Part shown: positions 39,949 through 48,355 of the stretch, piece after piece
Layout of the letters: each line of letters opens with the position of its first letter
Position numbering within the stretch: position 1 is the stretch's first letter
Source of the DNA: Hyphomicrobiales bacterium
GTDB taxonomy: Bacteria; Pseudomonadota; Alphaproteobacteria; Rhizobiales; Devosiaceae
NCBI GenBank assembly: GCA_004144345.1
Contig: SEEL01000009.1
Location: forward strand, 1 to 64,000
Direction of reading: 5' to 3'
Length of the DNA stretch: 64,000 nt
The notes under the pieces: generated by a model
Told to the model about the DNA's origin: nothing
Seen by the model: the letters and a program-made list of their open reading frames with translations, nothing else
Database searches by the model: none
Position numbers and translations under genes: made by a program

Positions 39949-41004
39949 ATGAAACTCACGCGAAGACTGTTACTGGGCGTAGCGGCCCTTGCCACGGCGG
40001 CGCTGGCCTCGGGCCCCGTGCTTGCCGACCAGGCGAGCGACGCCGCGCAGACCGCCAAGGCCGCCGAAACGGTGGACACGACGGCGTTCAAGAAGGAAGG
40101 CCCGATCAAGATCGGCGTCTCGGCCGGCTACCTCGCCAATTCGTGGGTGGTGTTCGCGCTGCAGCATGTGCGCTGGGAAGCCAGCAAGCATGATGTGAGC
40201 GACGTCGTGGTGACCGACGCGGCCTTCAATCCGGCCAAGCAGGTTTCCGACATCGAAGATCTGCTGCGCCAGGACATCGACCTGTTGATCTACTGGCCGG
40301 TGGACGATGCCTCGGTTGCCGACGTGCTGAAGCGCGCCGTCGATGCGGGCGTGCCGACGGTGCAGGCCGGTGGCGGCTTCACCGACGCGCCGGGCGTTGT
40401 TTCCAACGCCTATATCAGCCAGTGGCAGTTGGGCGAGATGGTGGCGCGACAGCTGATTACCGACATCGGCGGCAAGGGCAAGATTGTCGCCATGCTGCCG
40501 ATCGCCGGCACGACCGCGGCGGTGGACCAGCTCGACGCGCTGCAGACGGTGCTGAAGGACCATCCTGACGTTGAACTGCTGAGCGTCGAATATGGCGACT
40601 GGAACCGCGCCAAGGCCAAGCAGATCACCGAAAACCTGCTGCAGCGCTTCCCGGAGATCAACGGCGTGTTCTCGCCGGCCGGGCAGATGTCGATCGGCAT
40701 GGCGGAAGCCTTCGACGAGGCCGGTCGCCTCGGCGACACGGTGTTCTCGCCGGGTGACGAATACAATGGCTGGCTGAAGTGGATTGCCAGCCACAACCAG
40801 GGTGGCGTCGTGACCTTCCCGACCCGCGCCGGCCAGGTGGCGGTGCAGATCGGCATGGACATCCTCGCCGGCAAGCCGGTGAACCGCGGCGTCGCCGTGC
40901 CGTCGGAATACATTGCGCCGGCCGATACTGGTGCGCTGACCGCGGCCGACAAGCCGGACGATTGGTGGGCGAGCGATCTGCCCGCCGAGTTCCTGCCGCA
41001 GTAA
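39949..41004 (+). CDS. Ribose-type ABC transporter substrate-binding protein
   Basis: A 351-residue periplasmic protein from ATG 39949 (AGGGATGGA upstream; ATG 39940 would leave no spacing). It has a signal peptide ending VLAD and a linker rich in Ala/Lys. The sugar-binding fold follows (IKIGVSAGYLANSWVVFALQHV, DLLIYWPVDDASV, GVFSPAGQMSIGMAEAFDE). Aromatic and acidic residues typical of this class are present, but the ligand is not predictable. The gene order permease, permease, binding protein, ATPase is unusual; rbs-type operons often start with the ATPase. Confidence 0.9.
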   Translation: MKLTRRLLLGVAALATAALASGPVLADQASDAAQTAKAAETVDTTAFKKEGPIKIGVSAGYLANSWVVFALQHVRWEASKHDVSDVVVTDAAFNPAKQVSDIEDLLRQDIDLLIYWPVDDASVADVLKRAVDAGVPTVQAGGGFTDAPGVVSNAYISQWQLGEMVARQLITDIGGKGKIVAMLPIAGTTAAVDQLDALQTVLKDHPDVELLSVEYGDWNRAKAKQITENLLQRFPEINGVFSPAGQMSIGMAEAFDEAGRLGDTVFSPGDEYNGWLKWIASHNQGGVVTFPTRAGQVAVQIGMDILAGKPVNRGVAVPSEYIAPADTGALTAADKPDDWWASDLPAEFLPQ

Positions 41005-41019
41005 GGGACGACCAGCCGC

Positions 41020-42519
41020 ATGCCTTTGCTCGAGGTCCGCAACCTCCATAAGCACTATCCGGGCGTAGCGGCGCTCAAGGGCGTGGATTTCTCCGGCGAT
41101 GCCGGGGAGGTCCACGCCATCGTCGGCGCCAATGGCGCCGGCAAATCCACATTGATGAATTTGATCTCGGGCGCGACGGCCCCGACCGGCGGCGACATCC
41201 TGCTCGATGGCGCCGTGGTGAAGCTCAACAGCCCGCAGGCCGCGCAGGCCGCGGGAATTGCCACCGTCTACCAGGAATTCAGCCTCGTGCCGCAGCTCAG
41301 CGTCGCGCGCAACATCTTCCTCGGCCGCGAACCGCGCGGCGTCCTGGGGCTGGTGGATGAGGCAAAGCTCAATGCCGACGCGACGCAGCTGCTGTCGCGC
41401 TTTCATATCGCGCTCGATCCGCGCACCGAAGTGGCCGACCTCAGCGTCGCCGAACAGCAGATGGTCGAGATCGTGCGGGCGCTGTCGTTCAAGGCGCGCA
41501 TCCTCATTCTCGACGAGCCGACGGCGGTGCTGTCACTGAGCGAGCAGGACAATCTGTTCGCCATCATGCGCCAGCTGCGCAGCGAGGGGATGCTGATCCT
41601 TTACGTGTCGCACCGGCTGGAGGAGATCCTCGCCATTGCCGACCGCGTGACCGTGGTGCGCGACGGCAGCAAGGTGGGCACGCGCGCCATTGCCGAGCTG
41701 ACGATGGACGGGCTGGTCAACATGATGATCGGCGAGAGCCAGCGCGCGGCGCCGATGCGCAGCACCGTGCCGCAGGGCGCGCCGCGCTACGACATTGCCT
41801 ATACGACCGCCGACGGTACGCAGCAGATCGCGGTGCAGCAGGGGGAGATCCTCGGGCTCGCCGGCCTCGTCGGCGCCGGACGCACGACGTTCGCCCGGGC
41901 GCTTGCCGGGATGGGCGGGAAGCACGCCGCGACACGCATCACGCTCGATGGCAAGGCGCTGCGCAATGGCTCGCCGGAGGCGGCGATGCGCGATGGCGTG
42001 GTGTATCTCACCGAGGACCGCAAGCGCGACGGTATCTTCGCCGGCATCGACATCATCGGCAATGCGACGGCAGCGGCGCTGCCGGGATTGGGACGGCTCG
42101 GCCTCCGCGATCGCCGCAAGGAACGCGAGCGGTCTGGCACGATCCTCAAGCGATTGCGGCTGGTGGCGGCGAGCCTCGACATGCCGATCGGCAAGCTCTC
42201 GGGCGGCAACCAGCAGAAGGTTGTTCTAGGACGGGCGCTGATGATGGCGCCGAAGCTGCTGATCTGCGACGAGCCGACGCGCGGCGTCGATGTGGGCGCC
42301 AAGAGCGAAATCCACGATCTGCTGCGCGAGCTGGCGGCGCAGGGCGCGGCGATCATCGTGATCTCGTCGGAGATCGATGAATTGCTGGGGCTGGCGCACC
42401 GCATCGTGGTGATGAACGACCGGCGCTTCGTTGCCGAAATGCCGGTGGAAGACGCCAGCGAAGCCGCTATCCTCACAGCCGCCGCGGGCGGCACGATGAC
42501 GAACAAGGAACTGACATGA
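41020..42519 (+). CDS. Ribose-type ABC transporter ATPase with two nucleotide-binding domains (RbsA-like)
   Basis: A 499-residue protein with two ABC domains. The first has Walker A GANGAGKST (about 37-45), signature LSVAEQQMVEI and Walker B ILILDEPT. The second has the degenerate Walker A GLVGAGRTTF, signature LSGGNQQKVVLGRAL and LLICDEPTRGVD. One degenerate site is normal in this family. It powers the two permeases encoded upstream. The next gene overlaps its end by four bases. Confidence 0.94.
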   Translation: MPLLEVRNLHKHYPGVAALKGVDFSGDAGEVHAIVGANGAGKSTLMNLISGATAPTGGDILLDGAVVKLNSPQAAQAAGIATVYQEFSLVPQLSVARNIFLGREPRGVLGLVDEAKLNADATQLLSRFHIALDPRTEVADLSVAEQQMVEIVRALSFKARILILDEPTAVLSLSEQDNLFAIMRQLRSEGMLILYVSHRLEEILAIADRVTVVRDGSKVGTRAIAELTMDGLVNMMIGESQRAAPMRSTVPQGAPRYDIAYTTADGTQQIAVQQGEILGLAGLVGAGRTTFARALAGMGGKHAATRITLDGKALRNGSPEAAMRDGVVYLTEDRKRDGIFAGIDIIGNATAAALPGLGRLGLRDRRKERERSGTILKRLRLVAASLDMPIGKLSGGNQQKVVLGRALMMAPKLLICDEPTRGVDVGAKSEIHDLLRELAAQGAAIIVISSEIDELLGLAHRIVVMNDRRFVAEMPVEDASEAAILTAAAGGTMTNKELT

Positions 42520-43343
42520 GCGCATTGCCGCGAACCGAACCGATCCGCGCCGCCGTAGCGCAGCTGCATCCGGTGCCCGACGATGTGGTGGGCAATCTCG
42601 CCCGCATCGGCACGATGGTGCGCGAGGCGGCGGCGGGTGGCGCGAAGCTCGTGGTGGTGCCGGAGACGGCGACGACGGGCTATTTCATCGCCGACCGGCT
42701 GGACCGGCTGGCCGAGCCGGAGGACGGGCCGTCGGCGAATGCGCTGGCGGCGCTGGCGGGCGAATGCGGCGTCTATCTCGCGGTGGGCATGGCGATCATC
42801 GCCGATGGCACCTATTACGATGCGCAGCTGCTGTTTTCGCCGGAGGGCAAGCGGGTCGCGACCTATCGCAAGGTGCACCTCTTTTCCGCGGAGCGCGAAT
42901 GGTATGGCGCGGGCGATACGCCGGTGGTGGTCGATACGCCGCTGGGCAAGATCGGGCTCAGCATCTGCTACGATTTCATGTTCCCCGAATTCATCCGCCG
43001 GCTCGTCGACAATGGCGCCGAGATCGTCATCAACAGCACCAACTGGATCTCGAACGATTTCCAGCGCGGCATGGGATGGACCGGCGCGGCGGTGGAGTCG
43101 CTGGCGCGGACGCGGGCGCTCGAGAATGGCGTGTGGCTGGTGATGGCCAATTGCACGGGCGAGGAAGCAGGCTTCGGCTCGCTCGGCCACAGCTGCGTCT
43201 GTTCGCCGTCGGGCAATGTGCTGGCTTCGGCGGGTGATCGCGAGACGGTCGCCATGGGCGACATCGTGCATGAGAGCGAGGCGCTGAGCGCCTGGCGCGG
43301 CATCGCGACCTACCGCGCCGACCGGCGGCACGAGGTCTATTGA
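42516..43343 (+). CDS. Carbon-nitrogen hydrolase (nitrilase superfamily amidase)
   Basis: A 275-residue enzyme with the nitrilase-superfamily triad: Glu in VVPETATTGYF (about residue 50), Lys in TYRKVHLF (about 116) and Cys in SICYDFMFPE (about 151). This group contains N-carbamoyl-amino-acid and N-carbamoylputrescine amidohydrolases and aliphatic amidases. It ends the operon begun by the isochorismatase-type hydrolase. Two different amide-cleaving enzymes with one transporter suggest stepwise breakdown of a compound with two C-N bonds to cleave. That is inference. Confidence 0.92.
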   Translation: MSALPRTEPIRAAVAQLHPVPDDVVGNLARIGTMVREAAAGGAKLVVVPETATTGYFIADRLDRLAEPEDGPSANALAALAGECGVYLAVGMAIIADGTYYDAQLLFSPEGKRVATYRKVHLFSAEREWYGAGDTPVVVDTPLGKIGLSICYDFMFPEFIRRLVDNGAEIVINSTNWISNDFQRGMGWTGAAVESLARTRALENGVWLVMANCTGEEAGFGSLGHSCVCSPSGNVLASAGDRETVAMGDIVHESEALSAWRGIATYRADRRHEVY

Positions 43344-43597
43344 GGGCGTCGCCGTCGTGTCAGGCGCAGCAGGGCATCGACGATCGAGGCGCGGCGGCGG
43401 TCCGGCGGGCCGATCTCGGTGTCGGCGAGGTTCTGCAGATCGGCGAGGCTGAGCGGCTGGCCGTCGCTGGTGCGGGTGATGCTGCTGACCGAGCCGCCGC
43501 CGGTGAGGATTTCCCGAACGAGGGTGGCGCCGGCCATGGCTGATGGCGCGTAGTGCTGGCTGGGCCCGACGGTCAGCCGATACTTGATCAGATACAC
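43337..43597 (-). CDS. Small protein of unknown function
   Basis: An 86-residue frame from GTG 43597, convergent with and overlapping the nitrilase gene by 7 bases. The sequence has an ordered N-terminal half (TLVREILTGGGSVSSITR, PLSLADLQNLA) and a basic C-terminal tail (LTRRRRP). Codon usage is GC-rich at third positions, like the neighbours, and the translation looks protein-like, hence the call. The ribosome binding site is weak (AGGTCC). I recognise no family. Confidence 0.55.
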   Translation of the reverse strand: MYLIKYRLTVGPSQHYAPSAMAGATLVREILTGGGSVSSITRTSDGQPLSLADLQNLADTEIGPPDRRRASIVDALLRLTRRRRPQ

Positions 43598-43809
43598 GTG
43601 GTGGACCTTTGCGCTGTCGAGGTCTTCAACGTCGCCGCCACCGGATCGATCCGGCAGCGTCGCTGTGCCGACCGAAAAGCAAGTGCCGCCAGATGCTGTA
43701 TCGGAGGGCCGGACTATAGCCCCGCGGCGCAGCGCGATTCAACGCCGTGATGGGCGGCAACAAAGTTCAGGCACTCACGTTGGCCCAGTAACCAACAATG
43801 GAGAGTGTC

Positions 43810-44274
43810 ATGAGACATGCAATTGCCATCGGCGCGGCCGCGATGCTGGCGCTGGCCGTTCCCGCACTGGGCCAGGAGGCGGGCGCCAATCCGTCGCTCA
43901 GCCTGAGCGGCGAGACGAGCGCCGTCGGGACGGCCAATCAGGGGCCGCTCGATGCCCAGATCACGGGCGACAACAGCTATGGCGCGCTGCTTGCCGCGAT
44001 CAATGCGGGCGACGCGGTGGATCTGTCCGCCGTCAGCGACGCCAACCAGGTGTCGGTGGTGCTGGTGTCGACGCTGGAGGGCGACGCGGCCGAGCTCGAC
44101 GCGGCTCTTGCCGGGCACAGCGACGCGCTGACGACGCTGCGCGGCAATGTGACGGCAAACGCGGCGATCAGCGCCAAGCTCACGGCGGATGGCCACAGTG
44201 TGGATGACGTGATTGCGCTGCGCACCGACGCCAATGGTCATGTGCTGGTGTTTGTCGACGACCGCGCGAAATGA
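43810..44274 (+). CDS. Small secreted protein of unknown function
   Basis: A 154-residue precursor from ATG 43810 (GGAGAG upstream), with a signal peptide ending ALGQ. The mature part is rich in Ala, Asp and Asn (SLSGETSAVG, ITGDNSYGALLAAINAGDAVDLSAV, ALTTLRGNVTANAAISAKL). It contains no cysteine and no motif I can name. It is flanked by 212 bp without features on the left and by the rnk leader on the right. It is probably a periplasmic protein transcribed alone. Confidence 0.72.
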   Translation: MRHAIAIGAAAMLALAVPALGQEAGANPSLSLSGETSAVGTANQGPLDAQITGDNSYGALLAAINAGDAVDLSAVSDANQVSVVLVSTLEGDAAELDAALAGHSDALTTLRGNVTANAAISAKLTADGHSVDDVIALRTDANGHVLVFVDDRAK

Positions 44275-44327
44275 CGCGTAGCGGCCCCGTTGCTTGACTT
44301 TGCTGCCTTCACTCCTAAGTTGGAGGC

Positions 44328-44399
44328 ATGCAACGGCTTCTCACATCGCTGAGTGATGCCGCTCGCGCGGGCCATGGCCGCGCAAGCGTCCTGCCCTAG
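44328..44399 (+). CDS. Possible leader peptide upstream of rnk
   Basis: A 23-codon frame (MQRLLTSLSDAARAGHGR plus five residues) has a strong ribosome binding site, TTGGAGG, two bases before its ATG. It ends in a TAG that lies inside the base of a long hairpin (44392-44429). Translation to the end would melt that hairpin. The layout resembles an attenuation or translational-coupling leader, but no run of a single amino acid is present. Confidence 0.4.
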   Translation: MQRLLTSLSDAARAGHGRASVLP

Positions 44400-44516
44400 G
44401 CGCTGCGCGCGCAGCGGTGTCTAGGGGCACAGCAGTTCGCGATCCGATAGATCGGGCCTGCCGTCGTTTTGCGCTTCCCCACCCTTAGCCGGCCCGAGGT
44501 GCATCTGCACCGGGCC
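44392..44516 (+). promoter_or_regulatory. Structured 5' leader of rnk (two strong hairpins)
   Basis: Hairpin 1 (44392-44429) has a lower stem CCCTAG/CTAGGG and an upper stem CGCTGC/GCAGCG around GCGC. Hairpin 2 (44491-44516) has GGCCC/GGGCC and GGTGCA/TGCACC with a two-base bulge, and ends 19 bp before the rnk start. Between them lies CCGAT-AG-ATCGG and then a TTTT run at 44467. The leader is too ordered to be chance spacing. Confidence 0.5.
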
Positions 44517-44535
44517 ACCGGATGGACAGCAAGCC

Positions 44536-44940
44536 ATGCAACAAGATCCCATGCGGCCCGCGATTACGCTGGGCCAGAGCGAACATCGCAAACTCCGTAT
44601 CCTCGCCATGATCGCGGCCGGTCATACGGCCGACGACAGCGACTTTCTTAACCAGGAACTGGACCGGGCGGCACTTGTGCCCGACGCCCACGTCCCCGAC
44701 GATGTGGTGATTGTCGGCTCGCGCGTGACCTACGCGACCGAGGACGGGCGGCGCCACAGCGTGACCCTCGCTTATCCCGAGCAGGCCGATCCGGCAGCCG
44801 GGCGGGTTTCGGTGACGTCGCCGGTGGGCGCGGCGCTGCTCGGGCTCCGGCCGGGTCAGTCGATCACGCGGATGGGCTGGGACGGGGCGTTCACGCGCTT
44901 TGCCGTGCTGTCGGTGATCCCGCCGCGGTCGCTGCAGTAA
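44536..44940 (+). CDS. rnk: Nucleoside diphosphate kinase regulator / GreA-GreB-like C-terminal domain protein (Rnk)
   Basis: A 134-residue protein with a short N-terminal helical part (RPAITLGQSEHRKLRILA). The GreA/GreB-type C-terminal domain follows (VPDDVVIVGSRVTYATEDG, VTLAYPEQADPAAGRVSVTSPVGAALLGLRPGQSI). This is the Rnk arrangement; Rnk proteins bind RNA polymerase and affect nucleoside diphosphate kinase levels. The long, structured leader with a possible leader peptide points to post-transcriptional control. Confidence 0.88.
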   Translation: MQQDPMRPAITLGQSEHRKLRILAMIAAGHTADDSDFLNQELDRAALVPDAHVPDDVVIVGSRVTYATEDGRRHSVTLAYPEQADPAAGRVSVTSPVGAALLGLRPGQSITRMGWDGAFTRFAVLSVIPPRSLQ

Positions 44941-45098
44941 TTTACGCCCGCGTGCCGGCATGGGCGCGCTGACCCCGCGAATCAGGTATTTCGGGCTGGT
45001 TCACTGCGGCGGACGGGCAGATTGACGCCGGGCGAACTTGCCCCTACCCCATCCTTGTCCCGTGATGCTATCGCTAGATGGATCAACGGGATGGATTG

Positions 45099-48023
45099 AT
45101 GCCAGACGGACTACTGCTGACCACGATAACGGTTCTGCCCTTCCTGGGCATGCTCGCCGCGCCCTTTATTCCGGCGCGCCGGGCCCGTAACGCAGCAGCA
45201 GTTTTGGCCGGTTTTGTTGCCCTTGCCGGGCTGGCGATCATGATCGCGATGTATCCCGGCATCGCCGATGGCGGCGTGGTGCGACACGACATCGCATGGC
45301 TGCCCGATCTGGGCCTCAACATCGTCCTGCGCCTCAACGGGCTGTCCTGGATGTTTGCGGTGATGATCACCGGCATCGGCTTTTTGGTGGTGCTCTACGC
45401 CCGCTACTACATGCAGCCGGACGAACCCGTGGCGCGCTTCTTCGCGCTGTTCCTCGGCTTCATGGGCTCGATGCTGGGCATCGTGCTGTCCGGCAATCTC
45501 GTGCAGCTGGTGCTGTTCTGGGAACTCACCAGCATCTTCTCGTTCCTGTTGATCGGCTATTGGCACGCCTCGTCGAATGCCCGTGACGGCGCGCGCATGG
45601 CGCTGATCCTCACCGGTACCGGCGGGCTCGCGCTGTTCGTGGGCATGCTGGTGCTCGGGCATATCGTGGGGAGCTACGATGTCGATGTCGTCCTCGCCTC
45701 GGGCGACATCATCCGTAACCACCCGCTCTATCTGACGGCGCTGATCCTCGTGCTCATCGGGGCCTTCACCAAGAGCGCGCAGTTTCCGTTCCAGTTCTGG
45801 CTGCCCCGCGCCATGGCGGCGCCGACGCCGGTGTCGGCCTATCTCCATTCGGCGACCATGGTGAAGGCCGGCGTCTATGTGCTGCTGCTGCTGTCGCCGG
45901 CGATGTCGGGCACCGGGCCATGGGTGTGGATCGTTACCTATACGGGCCTTATCACGCTGCTGATCGGCGCCTATTCGGCGGTGTTCCAGAGCGACCTCAA
46001 GGGGCTTCTTGCCTATTCGACCATCAGCCATCTCGGGCTGATCGTGACGCTGATCGGCATGAGTTCGCCGCTCGCCCTTGTCGCCGCGGTCTTCCACGTC
46101 GCCAACCATGCCACGTTCAAGGCCTCGCTGTTCATGGCGGCCGGCATCATCGATCATGAGACGGGCACGCGCGAATTCCGCAAGCTCAGCGGGCTGTTCC
46201 GCTACCTGCCCTTTACCGGCACGCTGGCGATGGTGGCGGCTGCCGCAATGGCGGGCGTGCCGCTGCTCAACGGCTTCCTGTCGAAGGAAATGTTCTTCGC
46301 CGAAACCGCGCTCAAGAACTCGAACGCGTTTGTCGATGTGTCGCTGCCGCTCGGGGCGGTGATTGCGAGCCTGTTTGCCGTCACCTACTCGCTGCGCTTC
46401 ATCCACGACGTGTTCTTCGGTCCGCCGCCGACGCAACTGGATCGCGTGCCGCACGAACCGCCGGCGCTGATGCGGCGGCCGATCGAAATTCTCGTCCTGC
46501 TCTGCCTCCTCGTCGGCATCATCCCGGGGCTGACGATCGGCCCCTATCTCGAGACGGCGGTTCGCTCGGTGCTCGGTGACGAGACGCCCTATTACAGCCT
46601 TGCCGTCTGGCATGGCCTCAATGTGCCGCTGCTGATGAGCCTGGGCGCGCTGGTGGGCGGCGCGCTGCTCTATCTGCTGATCCAGGGCTATCTGAAGCGC
46701 GGGGCGGATGGTCCGCCGATTATCCGGCATCTGATGGGGCAACGCATCTTCGAGCGTATCCTCCTCCTCGTTTCAGTGAAATGGGCGCGCGCCCTCGAGC
46801 GCCTGCTCGGCACGCGCCGCCTGCAGCCGCAACTGGCGCTGCTGGTCGGCGTAGCGCTGATCGCCGGCGCCATTCCGCTGCTGATGAATCCGGCGGGCGG
46901 GCTCGGCGCCTCGCCGACGCCGATCGACCCGGCCCTCGTGATCGTCTGGCTGCTGGGCAATGCCTGCGCGGTCGGCGCGGCGTTCCAGGCCAAATATCAT
47001 CGTCTCGTCGCGCTGGTCCTGATGGGTGGCGCGGGGCTTGCCACCACCATCACCTTCGCCTGGTTCTCGGCCCCCGATCTGGCGCTGACGCAGGTGCTGG
47101 TCGAAGTGGTGACGACCATCCTCATCCTGCTGGGCCTGCGCTGGCTGCCGCAGCGTCGCGAGGAAGTGGAGATCGACATCGCGGCGACGCGTGGCGCCAG
47201 GCTGCGCCGCGCCCGCGACCTCGTCATGGCGTGCGCGGCAGGCCTCGGCATGGCGCTGTTCTCCTACGCGATCCTCACCAGCGAGGCGCCCGACAGCATC
47301 GCCAAATTCTTCCTCGAGAACGCGTACAATCTCGGCGGCGGCCGTAACGTGGTCAATGTGATCCTCGTCGATTTCCGCGGCTTCGACACACTGGGCGAAA
47401 TCACGGTGCTGGGCATCGTAGCGCTGACGACGTTCGCGCTGCTGCGCCGCTTCCGCCCGGCCGCCGACAGTATCGAGCGACCAGAACAACAGCGCCTGCA
47501 GAGCGAATATGAAGCGGCCTCGCCGGACGACGTGACCGGCAGCATCGCGTCGGACTTCCTCCGCGTGCCCGCCGTGACGATGCGCTGGCTGTTCCCGATC
47601 ATCGTCGTGCTCTCGGTCTATCTGTTCCTGCGCGGCCACGACCTGCCGGGCGGCGGCTTCATTGCCGGCATCACGCTGTCGACCGGCTTCGTGCTGCAAT
47701 ATCTGGCGGGTGGCACGCGCTGGGTGGAAAGCAGGTTGCGCATCAACCCGATCATCTGGATCGGCGCGGGCCTGCTGATCGCCATGCTGACCGGGGTCGG
47801 AGCCTGGCTGTTCGGCATGCCGTTCCTCACCTCGAGCTTCCAGTACCTCGATCTGCCGCTGCTCGGCCGCGTGCCGCTGGCGAGTGCGCTGGCCTTCGAT
47901 CTGGGCGTATTCGTCCTCGTGGTTGGCGCCACGGTGCTGATCCTCATCGCGCTGGCCCACCAATCTATCCGCAACGCCAAGCCGTCGGCGCGGCGTGCGG
48001 CCAGCGGAACGGGAGGCGCCTGA
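45099..48023 (+). CDS. mrpA: Na+/H+ antiporter subunit A fused to subunit B (MrpAB)
   Basis: The ATG at 45099 is preferred over 45078. The 974-residue membrane protein has the proton-pumping NADH-dehydrogenase-type core in its first 500 residues (FWELTSIFSFLLIG, KSAQFPFQFWLPRAMAAPTPVSAYLHSATMVKAG, with its key Lys and His). Further MrpA helices follow. From about residue 825 it carries a complete MrpB domain (PIIVVLSVYLFLRGHDLPGGGFIAG). A/B fusion is known for Mrp/Pha systems of Alphaproteobacteria. It exports Na+ or K+ in exchange for protons as part of a seven-subunit complex. The next gene overlaps by one base. Confidence 0.95.
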   Translation: MPDGLLLTTITVLPFLGMLAAPFIPARRARNAAAVLAGFVALAGLAIMIAMYPGIADGGVVRHDIAWLPDLGLNIVLRLNGLSWMFAVMITGIGFLVVLYARYYMQPDEPVARFFALFLGFMGSMLGIVLSGNLVQLVLFWELTSIFSFLLIGYWHASSNARDGARMALILTGTGGLALFVGMLVLGHIVGSYDVDVVLASGDIIRNHPLYLTALILVLIGAFTKSAQFPFQFWLPRAMAAPTPVSAYLHSATMVKAGVYVLLLLSPAMSGTGPWVWIVTYTGLITLLIGAYSAVFQSDLKGLLAYSTISHLGLIVTLIGMSSPLALVAAVFHVANHATFKASLFMAAGIIDHETGTREFRKLSGLFRYLPFTGTLAMVAAAAMAGVPLLNGFLSKEMFFAETALKNSNAFVDVSLPLGAVIASLFAVTYSLRFIHDVFFGPPPTQLDRVPHEPPALMRRPIEILVLLCLLVGIIPGLTIGPYLETAVRSVLGDETPYYSLAVWHGLNVPLLMSLGALVGGALLYLLIQGYLKRGADGPPIIRHLMGQRIFERILLLVSVKWARALERLLGTRRLQPQLALLVGVALIAGAIPLLMNPAGGLGASPTPIDPALVIVWLLGNACAVGAAFQAKYHRLVALVLMGGAGLATTITFAWFSAPDLALTQVLVEVVTTILILLGLRWLPQRREEVEIDIAATRGARLRRARDLVMACAAGLGMALFSYAILTSEAPDSIAKFFLENAYNLGGGRNVVNVILVDFRGFDTLGEITVLGIVALTTFALLRRFRPAADSIERPEQQRLQSEYEAASPDDVTGSIASDFLRVPAVTMRWLFPIIVVLSVYLFLRGHDLPGGGFIAGITLSTGFVLQYLAGGTRWVESRLRINPIIWIGAGLLIAMLTGVGAWLFGMPFLTSSFQYLDLPLLGRVPLASALAFDLGVFVLVVGATVLILIALAHQSIRNAKPSARRAASGTGGA

Positions 48024-48355
48024 TGGAAGCTGTCATTGCCATCAGCATCGGCATTCTTGCCGCCTCGGGCGTGTGGCTGATCCTCCGCCCGCGCACCTTC
48101 CAGGTCGTCATCGGGCTGTCGCTGCTCTCCTACGCGGTCAACCTCTTCATCTTCTCAATGGGCCGGCTGCGCAGCAATGCGGCGGCGGTTGTCGACGGCT
48201 CGGGCGATATCAGCGCCTATGCCGATCCGGTGCCGCAATCGCTGGTGCTCACGGCCATCGTCATCGGCTTTGCCATGACCGCGCTGTTCCTTGTGGTGCT
48301 GCTCGCGGCGCGCGGCCTGACCGGCACCGACCACGTTGACGGAAGGGAGCGGTAA
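48023..48355 (+). CDS. mrpC: Na+/H+ antiporter subunit C
   Basis: A 110-residue, three-helix membrane protein related to NuoK (ASGVWLILRPRTFQVVIGLSLLSYAVNLFIF, QSLVLTAIVIGFAMTALFLVVL). Length and position between A/B and D match MrpC. Both ends overlap the neighbouring genes by one base, so the subunits are translationally coupled. Confidence 0.95.
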   Translation: MEAVIAISIGILAASGVWLILRPRTFQVVIGLSLLSYAVNLFIFSMGRLRSNAAAVVDGSGDISAYADPVPQSLVLTAIVIGFAMTALFLVVLLAARGLTGTDHVDGRER

